A stretch of 64,000 nt of DNA from Peribacillus kribbensis DSM 17871 (GCF_000430765.1 NZ_KE387238.1:37057-101056), one strand, 5' to 3'. Positions 25,337 through 35,213 are shown, counted from the first letter of the stretch. The notes: generated by a model from the sequence alone, not told the origin. Translations and numbers: made by a program.

Positions 25337-26821
25337 TTACTGATTCGCAAGGATGGCTGCTGCTTTATCTTCCACTTCCTTTCCTTTTGAATCGTCTATC
25401 AAATTGTTTAACAGAATGGAAAAAATCAATTTCTTCCCGCTTTTCGTCTTAACATATCCAGACAAGGAACTGACAGTCGAAATCGAACCCGTCTTCGCAA
25501 TGATATTCCCTTTCAGCGGCGCAGTCTTCATCCTGTTCCGAAGTGTCCCCCCTGTCATCCTGTCACTGGCTCCTGCGACTGGGAGTGAATGCAGATAAGA
25601 AGAAAACCATTCCTCATCCTGTATGTGATAAAGCAGGTTCGTTACTTCATTGGCCGTAACGAGGTCCACGTGGGAAACCCCTGAGCCGTCCCTCATCACC
25701 ATTGTCTTGGTGTTCACGCCAAATTTCGGCAGCTCACCATTTATTACCTCAAGGCCTTTTTTCCAGCTGCCTTCCCCTTTTTTCTTTTTACCCATTTCCT
25801 TCACTAGCGTTTCTGCATGTGTATTGTTGCTGAGTTTCATAAACGGAACAAAAAGATCGCTCATACTCATGGATTTATGTACCGCCAGAACCTTGGCTGT
25901 CTTGGGAGCTGTACCATCCTTTTCGCTGCCCGTCAGTTTGATTCCCTGTTCCTTCAGTGACTGTTTAAATACATTCCGTGTGTATCCAGTCGGGTTCCAG
26001 ACAGCGGCCCATTCCTTTACGGCAGAAGCCTTGGCAGGAATGGTCCCTTCTACGGTGATCGTATTGCTGCCGTGATCCCTTTTATAGGAAATGTTCGATT
26101 TTCCGCCAGCTGCTGAAGTCTTTGCTTTGTTCACGACTTTCACATAATCATTTTTAGGGGTCACAGTGACAGACGCCTGTTTTCCAGCCGCAGAAGCCGG
26201 AACGATCGTTAGAATCACCGTCCCTGCATCATAATCTTCATTGGGAGAAAGAGTAAGAGCGGAAATCCCTGCCCCATAATACTCCATCTCATCGCTCCAC
26301 GGAAGATCCAAGGAATATCGTTCCTTATCATACCAGCTGTCGTCACTGATAAGGCTTCCTTGAATGGTATAAATTCCTTTTTGCTTTAAATTCTTTGCCA
26401 GGTTATCCAAATCCTTCTCAAGCAGGGTTACATCCCCTTTGCCCCTTAAATAAACATTTCCCTGGAGCTCATGCCCTTTGATTTTTCCGTCCATTAAAAC
26501 TTCCGTGCTGAACTTATAATTCTCACCCAGCACTGAAAGGGCAGAAGCAGCTGTAAACAGCTTCAGATTTGACGCCGGCCTTAGTCTTGTATTCCCAATA
26601 TGCTCATAAAAAATTTTCCCATTATCCGCAGACCTGACACTGATTCCGGCAAGGCCGCCTGACAGAATCGGATCCTTGTTTAAAAGAGTATTCAAGCTGT
26701 CGGTTAAACTCCCTCCGCTTGCTCCCGCTTTTACTGCGGAATCATGGTCTGCGACCAAGGGGACAATGGCAAAAACCAAAATCAGAACCGAAACGACAAC
26801 TATTCTTACATTTTTCCTCAA
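25337..26821 (-). CDS. dacC: D-alanyl-D-alanine carboxypeptidase/endopeptidase (PBP4a type, S13 family)
   Basis: Low-molecular-mass class C penicillin-binding protein acting on peptidoglycan stem peptides outside the cell. Signal peptide ([22 protein letters not shown]), then the three motifs [12 protein letters not shown] (SxxK), [11 protein letters not shown] (SxN) and IIAKTGSIS (KTG). A large domain is inserted between the first two, as in PBP4a. 494 residues. The start is TTG at 26821 behind AAAGGCGGG. Monocistronic. Confidence 0.94.
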   Translation of the reverse strand: MRKNVRIVVVSVLILVFAIVPLVADHDSAVKAGASGGSLTDSLNTLLNKDPILSGGLAGISVRSADNGKIFYEHIGNTRLRPASNLKLFTAASALSVLGENYKFSTEVLMDGKIKGHELQGNVYLRGKGDVTLLEKDLDNLAKNLKQKGIYTIQGSLISDDSWYDKERYSLDLPWSDEMEYYGAGISALTLSPNEDYDAGTVILTIVPASAAGKQASVTVTPKNDYVKVVNKAKTSAAGGKSNISYKRDHGSNTITVEGTIPAKASAVKEWAAVWNPTGYTRNVFKQSLKEQGIKLTGSEKDGTAPKTAKVLAVHKSMSMSDLFVPFMKLSNNTHAETLVKEMGKKKKGEGSWKKGLEVINGELPKFGVNTKTMVMRDGSGVSHVDLVTANEVTNLLYHIQDEEWFSSYLHSLPVAGASDRMTGGTLRNRMKTAPLKGNIIAKTGSISTVSSLSGYVKTKSGKKLIFSILLNNLIDDSKGKEVEDKAAAILANQ

Positions 26822-27006
26822 TAAAAAGGCCCGCCTTTCCTATATTTTATATCTTAATTCGCCAAAAGTGCGAAAAATCCCTTTTTTTGTCATATAAATA
26901 AAAGAATTAGCGAGCCCTGCATAGACAGTTTGGAAATCATAAGCAGCAACAGTTTAGTATATACCTGCCGCCCAACATTTAGGACAGGGTATACATATCA
27001 AAAAAA

Positions 27007-27050
27007 CCAGGCCTCCGCCACCCACTTCGTAAAGTGAATGCCGGGCCTGG
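27007..27050 (-). terminator. Terminator after the acidic protein gene
   Basis: Outer arms CCAGGCC and GGCCTGG, inner CACTT and AAGTG, followed on the minus strand by a T run. The rest of 26,822-27,006 shows no gene. Confidence 0.75.
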
Positions 27051-27057
27051 CAGTTTA

Positions 27058-27801
27058 TTAATAATAATCCATTTCTCTCATATGATCCATATTGCTTGCA
27101 ATCATGGCAATGATCGTGCCTGCCTCTTCCTTGCTGAAAATAAAGTTGGTTTCATCCTTGATGAGGTCGTCATCCTCTGTCCAGATTCGGTTTACCCGTC
27201 TCAGAACACCGTCGCCCGTTTCCTGGACCACGCCGAATTGGTAAGTCACTTCTACCTCATCTTCCTTCATATAAGCCGTAACCTCAGGTGTTTCCCATTC
27301 CACATCCACCTGGTCGAGCATCTCGGATTCAACATCTTCATCGTCATAATCATAGTAGGTGTCATCCACCGCAGTAAGATCATCTGCGTATTGATATTCC
27401 ACTTCAAACTCATCGTCCTGATCAGCAGCGGCATAGTCGAGTTCTTCATCTTCCGTGCCATCCGTTTCATACGTTTCATCGTTCAGATAGTCATGGAAGC
27501 TTTGGTGGACGGCATCGATGATGTCCTCAATATCGGACAAGACAATTTTCGCTGACTGCAGAAGGTCCGGTTCGAAGGAATCCATGTAAAATTCCTCATT
27601 ATTAGGATCATAATTGAGTGTACAGAAATAATCTCTTTCTTCATCGCCTGCTACATCCTCAAGTTCTACATAAAATTCTATTCTTGGGTGTTTGGACGCT
27701 CTTTCTATTGACATATAAGCCATTTGGTCATATTTATCACAGATGGATTCCAGATGGTCCTGAAGCTCTGCGGCTGTTCGATCAAACCATTCCAGGGACA
27801 T
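27058..27801 (-). CDS. Acidic two-domain hypothetical protein
   Basis: About 247 residues. Residues 1-100 form a compact part (MSLEWFDRTAAELQDHLESI...). It is followed by about 70 residues almost entirely Asp, Glu, Tyr and Ala (for example DDTYYDYDDEDVE), then a C-terminal part with VEVTYQFGVVQETGDGVLRR. No signal peptide or membrane helix. ATG at 27801 has AAAGGATTGATACC upstream. I do not recognise the family; the acidic stretch looks like a flexible linker. Confidence 0.7.
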   Translation of the reverse strand: MSLEWFDRTAAELQDHLESICDKYDQMAYMSIERASKHPRIEFYVELEDVAGDEERDYFCTLNYDPNNEEFYMDSFEPDLLQSAKIVLSDIEDIIDAVHQSFHDYLNDETYETDGTEDEELDYAAADQDDEFEVEYQYADDLTAVDDTYYDYDDEDVESEMLDQVDVEWETPEVTAYMKEDEVEVTYQFGVVQETGDGVLRRVNRIWTEDDDLIKDETNFIFSKEEAGTIIAMIASNMDHMREMDYY

Positions 27802-27873
27802 GGTATCAATCCTTTCAAAGGAAAATTTTATCATACTGGCTGACTTTGCGTGTTACTGGTCATTAAAGAGTAA

Positions 27874-28017
27874 TCAGTCCTGATTTTGTGTCTGATACTC
27901 ATGCAGATAAAGGTTTTCCACAGTTGCAAAACGGGCGGACTCCAGGCTTTCATTCGGATTCAGCCCGAATAATTCATCTATTGTTTTTTCTTGTCCCAGC
28001 GGGGAGGGCTTATCCAT
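27874..28017 (-). CDS. Small hypothetical protein (47 aa)
   Basis: Starts MDKPSPLGQEKTIDELFGLN at the ATG at 28017, seven bases after GGAGGG; an upstream in-frame ATG lies inside the DUF1540 gene and lacks a site. Ends YLHEYQTQNQD. It starts 25 bases after the DUF1540 stop, so the two are likely cotranscribed. No function is recognised. Confidence 0.6.
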   Translation of the reverse strand: MDKPSPLGQEKTIDELFGLNPNESLESARFATVENLYLHEYQTQNQD

Positions 28018-28042
28018 TTCTTTCCCTCCTGTCACTATATTG

Positions 28043-28204
28043 TCAATCATTCGGCTCGAAGGTTTTGCAATCAGTTTCCCGGCTGTTTCCTGCTCTTTCA
28101 CCTGTGTGGCTTACAACATAAATTTCTGTGGCTCCACATTTCTGACCATGTACATTATGAACACAGTTGGCAACCTCACATAGGACATCCTGGGCCATGA
28201 TCAT
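28043..28204 (-). CDS. DUF1540 domain-containing protein
   Basis: Cys-rich 53-residue protein: MIMAQDVLCEVANC, GQKCGATEIYVV, then ETDCKTFEPND. The four cysteines and the C-x-V-x-N-C start and E-T-D-C-x-T-F end match DUF1540, a small family common in Bacillus and Clostridia and thought to bind metal. ATG at 28204 (or the third codon, 28198). The ribosome site GAAGGGAG is the 3' arm of a 9-base hairpin (28209-28245). Confidence 0.85.
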   Translation of the reverse strand: MIMAQDVLCEVANCVHNVHGQKCGATEIYVVSHTGERAGNSRETDCKTFEPND

Positions 28205-28208
28205 TCAA

Positions 28209-28245
28209 CTCCCTTCGTATATAGATTTGCCTGATTCGAAGGGAG
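28209..28245 (-). promoter_or_regulatory. Hairpin covering the DUF1540 ribosome binding site
   Basis: In the minus-strand transcript CTCCCTTCG is followed after 19 bases by CGAAGGGAG, whose last eight bases are the Shine-Dalgarno sequence of the DUF1540 gene. Folding would hide the site. No T-tract follows, so it is not a terminator for that direction. Confidence 0.5.
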
Positions 28246-28287
28246 AAATGTCTTGTAAGTCTTTACAGCTTTTGAGGAAAATGCTGG

Positions 28288-29163
28288 CTAATAATGCTCA
28301 TTGAGCCACAGAGTGGTTGCGGCAATGAATTTCTCTGCGGAAGGAGAGAGGCTTTTTAAGGAAAGAGCGCCAATTCCAATGGAAATGGCGGATCCGCGGT
28401 CTGTAACCGGAATTTTCCTCACCCCTTCTGGTTCACCGGCGGCAATTTCGGGAAGGATACTGATTCCAAGCGAGGACTGTTTCACAAGGGACAATATGGA
28501 ATGCTCATCCTCAAGCTGAAACAGGATAGCTGGCTGGAATTTTTGCTTTTTGCATAACTGGGTGATGAACCCGGCCGAAGACTTTTGCAGGATCAGCTTT
28601 TCTTTTTTCAGCTCACGCAGGCTGATTTCCTTTTTTACAGCCAGAGGATGAGAAGCAGCAGCCAGGCAGTACAGAAGCTCCTTAGTCAGATGCAGGACTT
28701 CAAATTCTTCAGAGGGCGCAAGAGAGAGAAACCCAAAGTCAATTTCTCCATCCAGGATCCAATTTCGGATTTCGTCCTGCTGGCCTTCCAGCAATTCTAT
28801 TTTAATGTCGGGATACAACTCATGAAATCGCTGCAGGAGGCCAGGCATCCACCTCTGAGTAACAGAAGAATAAGTGCCGATCCTCACTGTACCAATTTCA
28901 AGTCCGCTGATTTCGCCCGCTTCCTGAAGCATTTTTCCGTTCAAATAGAGAATTTCCCTTATATAGAGAAGCATCCGCTCCCCATTTTCAGTGAGTTTAA
29001 TTCCCCCTTTATTCCGTATCAATAATGAAAAGCCAAGTTCCTTTTCTAAATTGGCGATGGCATGGCTTACGGCGGATTGAGAAATATTGAGGGCAGAGCT
29101 CGCTTTTGTTAAACTTCCGGATTCAACCACTTTATAAAAAATTTCATACCTGGCAATCGACAA
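28288..29163 (-). CDS. LysR-family transcriptional regulator
   Basis: N-terminal winged helix-turn-helix (EIFYKVVESGSLTKASSALN, SQSAVSHAIANLEKELGF) followed by a periplasmic-binding-like effector domain beginning near GTVRIGTYSSV. I prefer TTG at 29163 as start since GAGGGAGAAC precedes it and it places the HTH at the usual distance; an ATG 33 bases earlier has no site. About 291 residues. LysR proteins usually regulate a divergent gene, but here both neighbours are transcribed the same way, so its target is not evident. Confidence 0.88.
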   Translation of the reverse strand: MSIARYEIFYKVVESGSLTKASSALNISQSAVSHAIANLEKELGFSLLIRNKGGIKLTENGERMLLYIREILYLNGKMLQEAGEISGLEIGTVRIGTYSSVTQRWMPGLLQRFHELYPDIKIELLEGQQDEIRNWILDGEIDFGFLSLAPSEEFEVLHLTKELLYCLAAASHPLAVKKEISLRELKKEKLILQKSSAGFITQLCKKQKFQPAILFQLEDEHSILSLVKQSSLGISILPEIAAGEPEGVRKIPVTDRGSAISIGIGALSLKSLSPSAEKFIAATTLWLNEHY

Positions 29164-29244
29164 AAGTTCTCCCTCATTTACATCAATTTTGCTCATACTA
29201 TATCATAAATCATTCCAATCTTTCATCTGACACGAATGTGAAAA

Positions 29245-29267
29245 GGCTGCCGATCGTCACGGCAGCC
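29245..29267 (-). terminator. Terminator after the clpP paralogue
   Basis: Eight-base arms GGCTGCCG and CGGCAGCC with a seven-base loop, then TTTTCACA on the minus strand. Confidence 0.8.
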
Positions 29268-29279
29268 TCCATTACAGGA

Positions 29280-29861
29280 TTATTTCGGGTAAATAATTTC
29301 GTCAATGATTCCATATTCTTTTGCTTCTTCCGCACTCATAAAATAATCCCGTTCTGTTTCCCGTGCCACTTTTTCAATCGGCTGACCCGTTCTCTCTGCA
29401 ATGATCGTATTGATATGCTCCTTCAGCTTCAGGATGCGGCGGGCAGAAATTTCGATTTCGGTCGCCTGTCCGCGGGCTCCTCCAAGCGGCTGATGAATCA
29501 TGATCTCGCTGTTCGGGAGCGCCATTCTTTTTCCTTTGGTCCCCGCTAAAAGGAGCATGGCACCAAAGGAAGCCGCCATTCCCGTACAGATGGTCTGAAT
29601 TTCAGGCTGAATATGCTGCATGGTATCAAAAATGGCAAATCCTGCAGATGTGGAGCCGCCCGGGCTGTTTATATAAATGGATATGTCCTTTTCTGGATTG
29701 TCTGCTGCAAGAAACAGAAGCTGTGCTACTACACTGTTGGCCATTTGGTCATTGATTTCATCGCCAATCATGATAATCCGATCCTTAAGCAGCCTGGAAT
29801 AAATATCATAAGACCGTTCTCCCCTGTTGGATTGTTCGATTACATATGGAATGGTACTCAT
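29280..29861 (-). CDS. clpP: ATP-dependent Clp protease proteolytic subunit (ClpP paralogue)
   Basis: Barrel-forming serine protease of 193 residues. The catalytic triad is intact at canonical positions: S98 ([11 protein letters not shown]), H123 ([10 protein letters not shown]) and D172 ([11 protein letters not shown]). The nucleophile elbow reads ASFGA where the housekeeping ClpP has ASMGA, supporting a second copy. ATG at 29861 follows CAAGGAGGAAACGAT, excluding an in-frame ATG 18 bases upstream. It starts 25 bases after the ECF sigma stop, so the two form an operon. Confidence 0.93.
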   Translation of the reverse strand: MSTIPYVIEQSNRGERSYDIYSRLLKDRIIMIGDEINDQMANSVVAQLLFLAADNPEKDISIYINSPGGSTSAGFAIFDTMQHIQPEIQTICTGMAASFGAMLLLAGTKGKRMALPNSEIMIHQPLGGARGQATEIEISARRILKLKEHINTIIAERTGQPIEKVARETERDYFMSAEEAKEYGIIDEIIYPK

Positions 29862-29885
29862 ATCGTTTCCTCCTTGCAAATGTGG

Positions 29886-30548
29886 CTATGCAGCCAATAA
29901 TAGAGGGTTTGCAGAGTAGGAAATCTTCCTGTCTTTTGAAAAAAGTGCCTGGATGCGGACATGCTTGATCAATGGTCCGGGATCCTGATGCCGAATTGAA
30001 TCTGCAATCAAAGGCAGCAGCTCCTCCTTCATGCGGTGATCCTGGGCTTCATAAAGCTTTCTGCCAATCTGATCTAGGCATATTCTCTTCTTGGCACGGT
30101 GGAGGATGGATTTTACACCCGTTTCATTTAGTCCGGCCAATTCCCCGATTTCCCTGGCTGTATAGCCAAAACCTTCCTTTAATAAGAAGATCACTGCCTG
30201 TTTCGAAGTGAGCTTCTCTAAAAGAAGTTCGGCTATTTCCAGGCTCTCTTTTGATCTGCTGCTAAGATTTTTACATGGATTCTCCTCGAGGATTTCCTTT
30301 TTTCTTTTCCGTGTCACATCAATCCAGGAGTTGTAGGCCATTTTTTTCAATAAGGACGGCTTCATCCCTTCAGATCCATAAGATTGGACGGCCTTCAGAT
30401 AGACATCCTGGGCAATATCTTCACCATCCCACTTATTCTGAGCAAGAAAGCAGCAGTATTTGAGGAGCGTGTTATAGCAGCTCTCCATTTCATCCGATCC
30501 GCCGGCTATGTTAGTCATTTTTCTTTGATCATCTGCATTGGTGTACAT
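29886..30548 (-). CDS. ECF-type RNA polymerase sigma factor
   Basis: Sigma-70 family with region 2 (LLKYCCFLAQNKWDGEDIAQ, VYLKAVQSY, YNSWIDVTRKRKKE) and region 4 (LTSKQAVIFLLKEGFGYTAR, EIGELAGLNETGVKSILHRA). A tail of about 60 residues follows region 4. ATG at 30548 has AAGGAG eight bases upstream. An in-frame ATG at 30629 also has AAGGA and would add 27 residues, so the start is not certain. No anti-sigma gene adjoins it; the next gene is clpP. Confidence 0.87.
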   Translation of the reverse strand: MYTNADDQRKMTNIAGGSDEMESCYNTLLKYCCFLAQNKWDGEDIAQDVYLKAVQSYGSEGMKPSLLKKMAYNSWIDVTRKRKKEILEENPCKNLSSRSKESLEIAELLLEKLTSKQAVIFLLKEGFGYTAREIGELAGLNETGVKSILHRAKKRICLDQIGRKLYEAQDHRMKEELLPLIADSIRHQDPGPLIKHVRIQALFSKDRKISYSANPLLLAA

Positions 30549-30765
30549 GTTTTCCACTCCTTTTGAACCCTCTGCTTTTAAAACGAAACAGGAAGGGTAA
30601 TTAGATACGGGTTGTGAATTTCTTTTCATGCAGGCATCCTTTTATAGTTGAAAATTGTGCAAGTTACCGATGCAAATGAAAGGTTTACGGGGATAGTAAA
30701 CACAAGCGAAAAAAACTGCCACGTCTTATTAATCTTTATTTCACTCTAGAAGGAGATTATATAAT

Positions 30766-32016
30766 ATGCACAATTTTAATGAAATTTTCACGCAGATCTT
30801 ATTAATCCTTGCAGTATCTGTAGGGGTGATCGCGATCGCCAAATTGTTCAGGCAGCCATATTCAATCGCGCTGGTTCTTACCGGTCTTATTCTTGGAATA
30901 ACTAAAGCTCCGTATCTTGAGGATGCAGAGCAATTCATCACCGAATCCCATATCTTCCAGACCATTGTGATCACGTTATTTCTCCCCATCCTTCTTGGGG
31001 ATGCGGCCATTAAGCTTCATTATTCTGATTTGATGAAACAAAGGAAGCCCATTCTTGCTCTTTCTTTTCCGGGAACATTTCTTTCTTTTTTGATCATAGG
31101 TTTTTGTTCCTATTATCTGACGGGACTTCCTCTTTCTATTGCCTTTACATTTGCAGCCTTAATGAGTGCGACAGATCCCATCAGTGTTATTTCGATCTTT
31201 AAATCTCTTGGGATATCAAAGAATCTTGTGACCATTATAGAAGGCGAGTCTTTATTTAATGATGGCATTGCAGTCGTCCTTTTTCAAATCTCTTCCATAT
31301 TTTTGTTATCTTATATCGAAATGGGATGGATGGGACTTCTTCAGGGAATTCTGCTATTCATCAAATTCGCCTTTGGCGGTATTGCGGCTGGTGTTATTCT
31401 CGGTTTTATTTTTTCGCAGATACTCCGGTTATATGATGATTACCCGCTTGAAATAGCCTTTTCAGTTATCCTTTTTTTCGGCAGCTATTTCATAGCGGAG
31501 CATCTCCAGGTGTCCGGTGTCATTGCCGTAGTGGTGAGCGGGATTATCTTCGGTAATTATGGGTCCAGAATTGGAATGTCCGAGACGACCAAAACCAATA
31601 TTGATTCTTTTTGGGATGTGATCACATTCATTGCAAACTCGTTTATCTTCCTAATGATCGGCCTTGAAATCCGTAATATTCATCTCAAGGATGATTGGAA
31701 GCTGATCGCTGCCTCCATTGTAATTGTTCTGGCTGCACGTACAGCTGCCCTTTATTTGAGCCTATGGCCGATTAAGGGCTTTTCTGAGAAATATAAAATC
31801 CTGCTCAATTGGGGAGGTCTCAAAGGGAGCCTGTCCATTGCCCTGAGCCTAAGTCTGCCGCAAACCTTTGAAGGCAGAGAAACCATTATTATTCTTACCT
31901 TCAGTGTTGTTTTATTTTCGCTCCTGGTTCAAGGTTTGACCATCAAGCCTCTGATCTCCTTCCTCGGCATCAAAAAAGAACCTGGCGAGACGTCTGCGGT
32001 AAATTCCGAGAATTAA
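30766..32016 (+). CDS. CPA1-family monovalent cation:proton antiporter
   Basis: About 12 membrane helices. NhaP-type signature elements are visible: SATDPISVISIF with the DP pair, GESLFNDGIAVVLF with the ND pair that binds cation and proton, and NWGGLKGSLSIALSL in the conserved C-terminal helix. 416 residues with a short tail. It exports Na+ or K+ in exchange for protons (B. subtilis NhaK/YvgP-like). ATG at 30766 follows AGAAGGAGATTATATA. Divergent from the ECF sigma factor. Confidence 0.9.
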   Translation: MHNFNEIFTQILLILAVSVGVIAIAKLFRQPYSIALVLTGLILGITKAPYLEDAEQFITESHIFQTIVITLFLPILLGDAAIKLHYSDLMKQRKPILALSFPGTFLSFLIIGFCSYYLTGLPLSIAFTFAALMSATDPISVISIFKSLGISKNLVTIIEGESLFNDGIAVVLFQISSIFLLSYIEMGWMGLLQGILLFIKFAFGGIAAGVILGFIFSQILRLYDDYPLEIAFSVILFFGSYFIAEHLQVSGVIAVVVSGIIFGNYGSRIGMSETTKTNIDSFWDVITFIANSFIFLMIGLEIRNIHLKDDWKLIAASIVIVLAARTAALYLSLWPIKGFSEKYKILLNWGGLKGSLSIALSLSLPQTFEGRETIIILTFSVVLFSLLVQGLTIKPLISFLGIKKEPGETSAVNSEN

Positions 32017-32233
32017 CAAAAAGCAACTATGCACATAACTAAAGGGTTCCAGCTTGAGATGCATTAAATGGATCGACTAACCAGCCAAAGTAAAATAAGA
32101 GAAGGTTTTCCGGTTAAATGCAGAATGGAGTTCGTTTCGCGGGATATAAGGGTAATTTCTCCGTCATGTTTTAGGTACATGACCTGATTCTCCAACCGAT
32201 GATCCTTGATCCGGCTAAAATTCATGATGAAAA

Positions 32234-32255
32234 GACGTATGATCCTTCATACGTC
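32234..32255 (-). terminator. Terminator after ykoT-like gene
   Basis: Eight-base arms GACGTATG and CATACGTC, followed on the minus strand by TTTTCATC. The rest of 32,017-32,298 shows no gene. Confidence 0.65.
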
Positions 32256-32298
32256 CATTCTTGTATCATTTAATAAGAAAACAGAACCATTTAGCACA

Positions 32299-33321
32299 CT
32301 ACCCTTTCTCCCTCATGTCCGGCAGTTCCATATGGGGCAGGGAATCAGTCAGGTCCCGTTTTCCGGCTGCGGCCATAAAGGGATTGAAATCGATGATATA
32401 TTTAGGACGGCGCTTTGTTTCCTTATAAATTTTACCGATATATTCCCCGATCAGCCCCATGGCAATGAGCTGCAGTCCTCCGAGCAGCCAGATGGAAGTG
32501 ATCAGGGAGGTCCATCCGGATTCTGTCTGTCCAAATAATTTGAGAATAAAGAAATAAATACCACTGGCAAGGCTTCCAAAGAAAGAGAGCAGCCCAACCA
32601 ACAGAACCATCCGGATAGGTGTAATGGAAAAGGATGTGATTCCGTCCAAGGCGAAGCTGACCATCTTCTTGAGCGGATATTTCGTTGTACCGGCCACCCG
32701 TTCCTTTCGGTCATAATATACCTTTGCCGTCTTGAAGCCGATCAAGGGCACCACGCCTCTAAGAAACATATTCGCTTCCTCAAAACGCTCCAGCTCATGA
32801 ACGGCCCTTTTGCTCATTAACCTAAAATCCGCGTGATTGTAAATCATACTGACGCCAAGTTTAGCCATCAAAGAGTAAAACCATTCTGCCGTTTTTCTTT
32901 TAAACAGGGTGTCCTTGTCCCTGTTTTTCCTGACTCCATAAACAATATCACAGCCGCCGAGGTACTCTTCAATAAAATCCGGAATGACTTCTATATCATC
33001 CTGCAGGTCGGCATCAATGGATATCATGCAATCCGATACTCCCTTAGCGCTGAACAATCCGGCAAGCAGCGCATTCTGATGTCCTGCGTTTTTTGACAGC
33101 TTGAGTCCCTTAATGGATGGATTTTGCAGACTTGCTTGATAAATGATCGGCCATGTACCGTCACGGCTTCCATCATCCACATAAAGCACCCTGCTTTCTC
33201 TAGAGACCGAGCCTCCCTGTTTCATCCGCTGTAAAAGCTCGTCCAGCTGCTGGAGGGTATATGGCAGGGCTTCTTCTTCGTTATAGCATGGCACCACAAT
33301 GGTCAGCACCGGTTCCAGCAT
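32299..33321 (-). CDS. ykoT: Family 2 glycosyltransferase (YkoT/GtrB-like)
   Basis: Polyprenyl-phosphate-glycosyltransferase type: cytosolic GT-A domain (TIVVPCYNEEEALP, LYVDDGSRDGTW, ISIDADLQDD) and two C-terminal membrane helices (MVLLVGLLSFFGSLASGIYF and WLLGGLQLIAMGLIGEYIGK). About 340 residues. ATG at 33321 follows AAGGAGGAACTTATT. It would load a sugar onto undecaprenyl phosphate. The large membrane protein 26 bases upstream, in the arrangement I recall for B. subtilis ykoS-ykoT, is the likely partner using that lipid-linked sugar. Confidence 0.87.
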   Translation of the reverse strand: MLEPVLTIVVPCYNEEEALPYTLQQLDELLQRMKQGGSVSRESRVLYVDDGSRDGTWPIIYQASLQNPSIKGLKLSKNAGHQNALLAGLFSAKGVSDCMISIDADLQDDIEVIPDFIEEYLGGCDIVYGVRKNRDKDTLFKRKTAEWFYSLMAKLGVSMIYNHADFRLMSKRAVHELERFEEANMFLRGVVPLIGFKTAKVYYDRKERVAGTTKYPLKKMVSFALDGITSFSITPIRMVLLVGLLSFFGSLASGIYFFILKLFGQTESGWTSLITSIWLLGGLQLIAMGLIGEYIGKIYKETKRRPKYIIDFNPFMAAAGKRDLTDSLPHMELPDMREKG

Positions 33322-33347
33322 AATAAGTTCCTCCTTCCGGTCCAAAG

Positions 33348-35024
33348 CTATAGGCTGACTTTATACAAATAAATTTTCCAGACAGCTTCTTTGGAAGAAA
33401 ACGTTTTTTCAAGCACTAGATGATTTTCTTCAGCATTCATGATGGGGACAGCCGAAAAAATGTATTTCCCGCCAAGCTTTTTGAACGGCTCCATATCAAG
33501 CTGAAGGTGTTCCAGACGTTTTTTCGATTGTTTCTTAACCATATATTTTTTGCCAAGCTGAGAAGTGAATAGATAGCATCTGCCGCCCCACTCGTCAAAA
33601 TACTGTTCGATGGTTTTGTTTTTATCCAGTTCTCTAGCAATGATTTTCCTGAATTCATGCTTGTAAGACAGCGGATAAAAATTATTGTATGTATCCAGGG
33701 TGTAAAAGCCATTATACTGGGCAATGGCAGGATGGAGTCCGATATTCGCGACCCGATAGCTTTCCTGCGGCTCCCCGATATAGTCTTTTATCTGGGCAAA
33801 TAGTTTTTCAGAATAAAATTCTCTGACTGTAGGCTTGGAATGATAAATAATTTCGTCATTGCATCCTGCAAGCACACAGATCTGGAAAACCAGAAACCAG
33901 GCAGCTCCCTTCCTGTTGAACACTCTATGATTGAAGAGGATTTTCAGGGACAGAGCGAATAAAACATATAAGATGAGGGGCCTCAAAAAATGAAACCTTG
34001 CGAAATTGAAGGTATTCAAAAAGTGAAATTTAACAGTGGCTGGCTCCCAGCCCTTATAAAACCAGAAGGCATACCAGATGGAAAGCAGAACATTTACACC
34101 CATTAACAGGACGAAATGATATTCCTGCTTCCACAGCTTGTGTACCCATACAGCATAAAGGGCAATAAAGGTAAGCGGCAGGATGACCAGACCGTGGACC
34201 GTCATGTCATGAGTGTGCCCAAGCACGTAGTTTTTGACGGATAATTTCACTGCATCCATGAAGGAAAGCCTTGCATGCAGGTATTCATCCCTGCTGTTTG
34301 GTTCACCTGCCAGGAAAAAGGATGAGACCAGCCGATATTCAATACAGAGGTAAATCAAGGTCATCAGGCTGAGCGATCCAAGAAACCTCAAATTCACCCC
34401 CCTGCCCCGGATTAGATCGGTAACCCAGAGAATGCCCATTGCGCTAAGAAAGAAAAAGAACCCCAGCACAAAGCTTGAATAAAAGGGCAGAAAAACAAGA
34501 ATGAGAAAATCTTTCCATGAATATCTACCTTTCCTTATATTCAGAAATGCATACAGAGCAAGCGGCATTCCAAGCGTACTCAGCATTCCGGATGGCCAGT
34601 AAGGAGTTAAAGCGAAGGTAAGAGAAGCTCCGGCCGCAATGAAGCCCCATTCCTTCTTTGGGAGGAAATGCCTTTTTAGCAGCAGATACATTCCGAGAAA
34701 GGCAATCATCCTAGTAAATGCCTGATTGACGGTGTAGGCAGCCATGGTCGGGAGCCAGGCAAAAATCCAGACAATGCCGCTCCATTCTGTCCCAAACGCA
34801 TTCCGCGGCAGGCCATTAATGATCTGGGGAATCACCGCATGAATGGAACCGAACATTTGTCCGCTTGAAGCCAGCACCTTATACCAGGCGAGATTAGAAT
34901 CCAGATTATCATGGACCCGGATATGTGCATCCTCCCCCAGCAGAATCAAAGGAGACAAATACAGCAAAATGATCAAAATCCCAAATCCAATCTGCCTGCG
35001 CTCACTTTCCCAAAAAAACCACAC
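33348..35024 (-). CDS. ykoS: Polytopic membrane protein, YkoS/DUF6044 type
   Basis: About 558 residues with 11-12 predicted membrane helices over the first 390 residues and an extracellular C-terminal domain. Early loop residues GEDAHIRVHDNLDSNLAWYK include acidic residues reminiscent of GT-C/YfhO-type glycosyltransferases. I place the start at GTG 35024, seven bases after GGGGAGG. It precedes the YkoT-like transferase and may transfer a lipid-linked sugar to an outside acceptor; the acceptor is unknown. The region 35,025-35,213 upstream holds only repeat-like GGAAAATGGG sequences. Confidence 0.78.
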   Translation of the reverse strand: MWFFWESERRQIGFGILIILLYLSPLILLGEDAHIRVHDNLDSNLAWYKVLASSGQMFGSIHAVIPQIINGLPRNAFGTEWSGIVWIFAWLPTMAAYTVNQAFTRMIAFLGMYLLLKRHFLPKKEWGFIAAGASLTFALTPYWPSGMLSTLGMPLALYAFLNIRKGRYSWKDFLILVFLPFYSSFVLGFFFFLSAMGILWVTDLIRGRGVNLRFLGSLSLMTLIYLCIEYRLVSSFFLAGEPNSRDEYLHARLSFMDAVKLSVKNYVLGHTHDMTVHGLVILPLTFIALYAVWVHKLWKQEYHFVLLMGVNVLLSIWYAFWFYKGWEPATVKFHFLNTFNFARFHFLRPLILYVLFALSLKILFNHRVFNRKGAAWFLVFQICVLAGCNDEIIYHSKPTVREFYSEKLFAQIKDYIGEPQESYRVANIGLHPAIAQYNGFYTLDTYNNFYPLSYKHEFRKIIARELDKNKTIEQYFDEWGGRCYLFTSQLGKKYMVKKQSKKRLEHLQLDMEPFKKLGGKYIFSAVPIMNAEENHLVLEKTFSSKEAVWKIYLYKVSL

Positions 35025-35213
35025 AAAACCACCTCCCCGTCCTTGTGCTCCAATAACCATAATGTGTGCCAGCATAAGAAAAATTATGCAAAATGAAGTG
35101 AGCTAAGCCCGAGACTGTTCCCATTTTCCAGAAACAAAACCCTGCCACAGCGACCTTCTTCCGGGGTCTGCCTCCCCATTTTCCAAGACCCGCCGGTCCA
35201 CTCCAGAAAAAAA

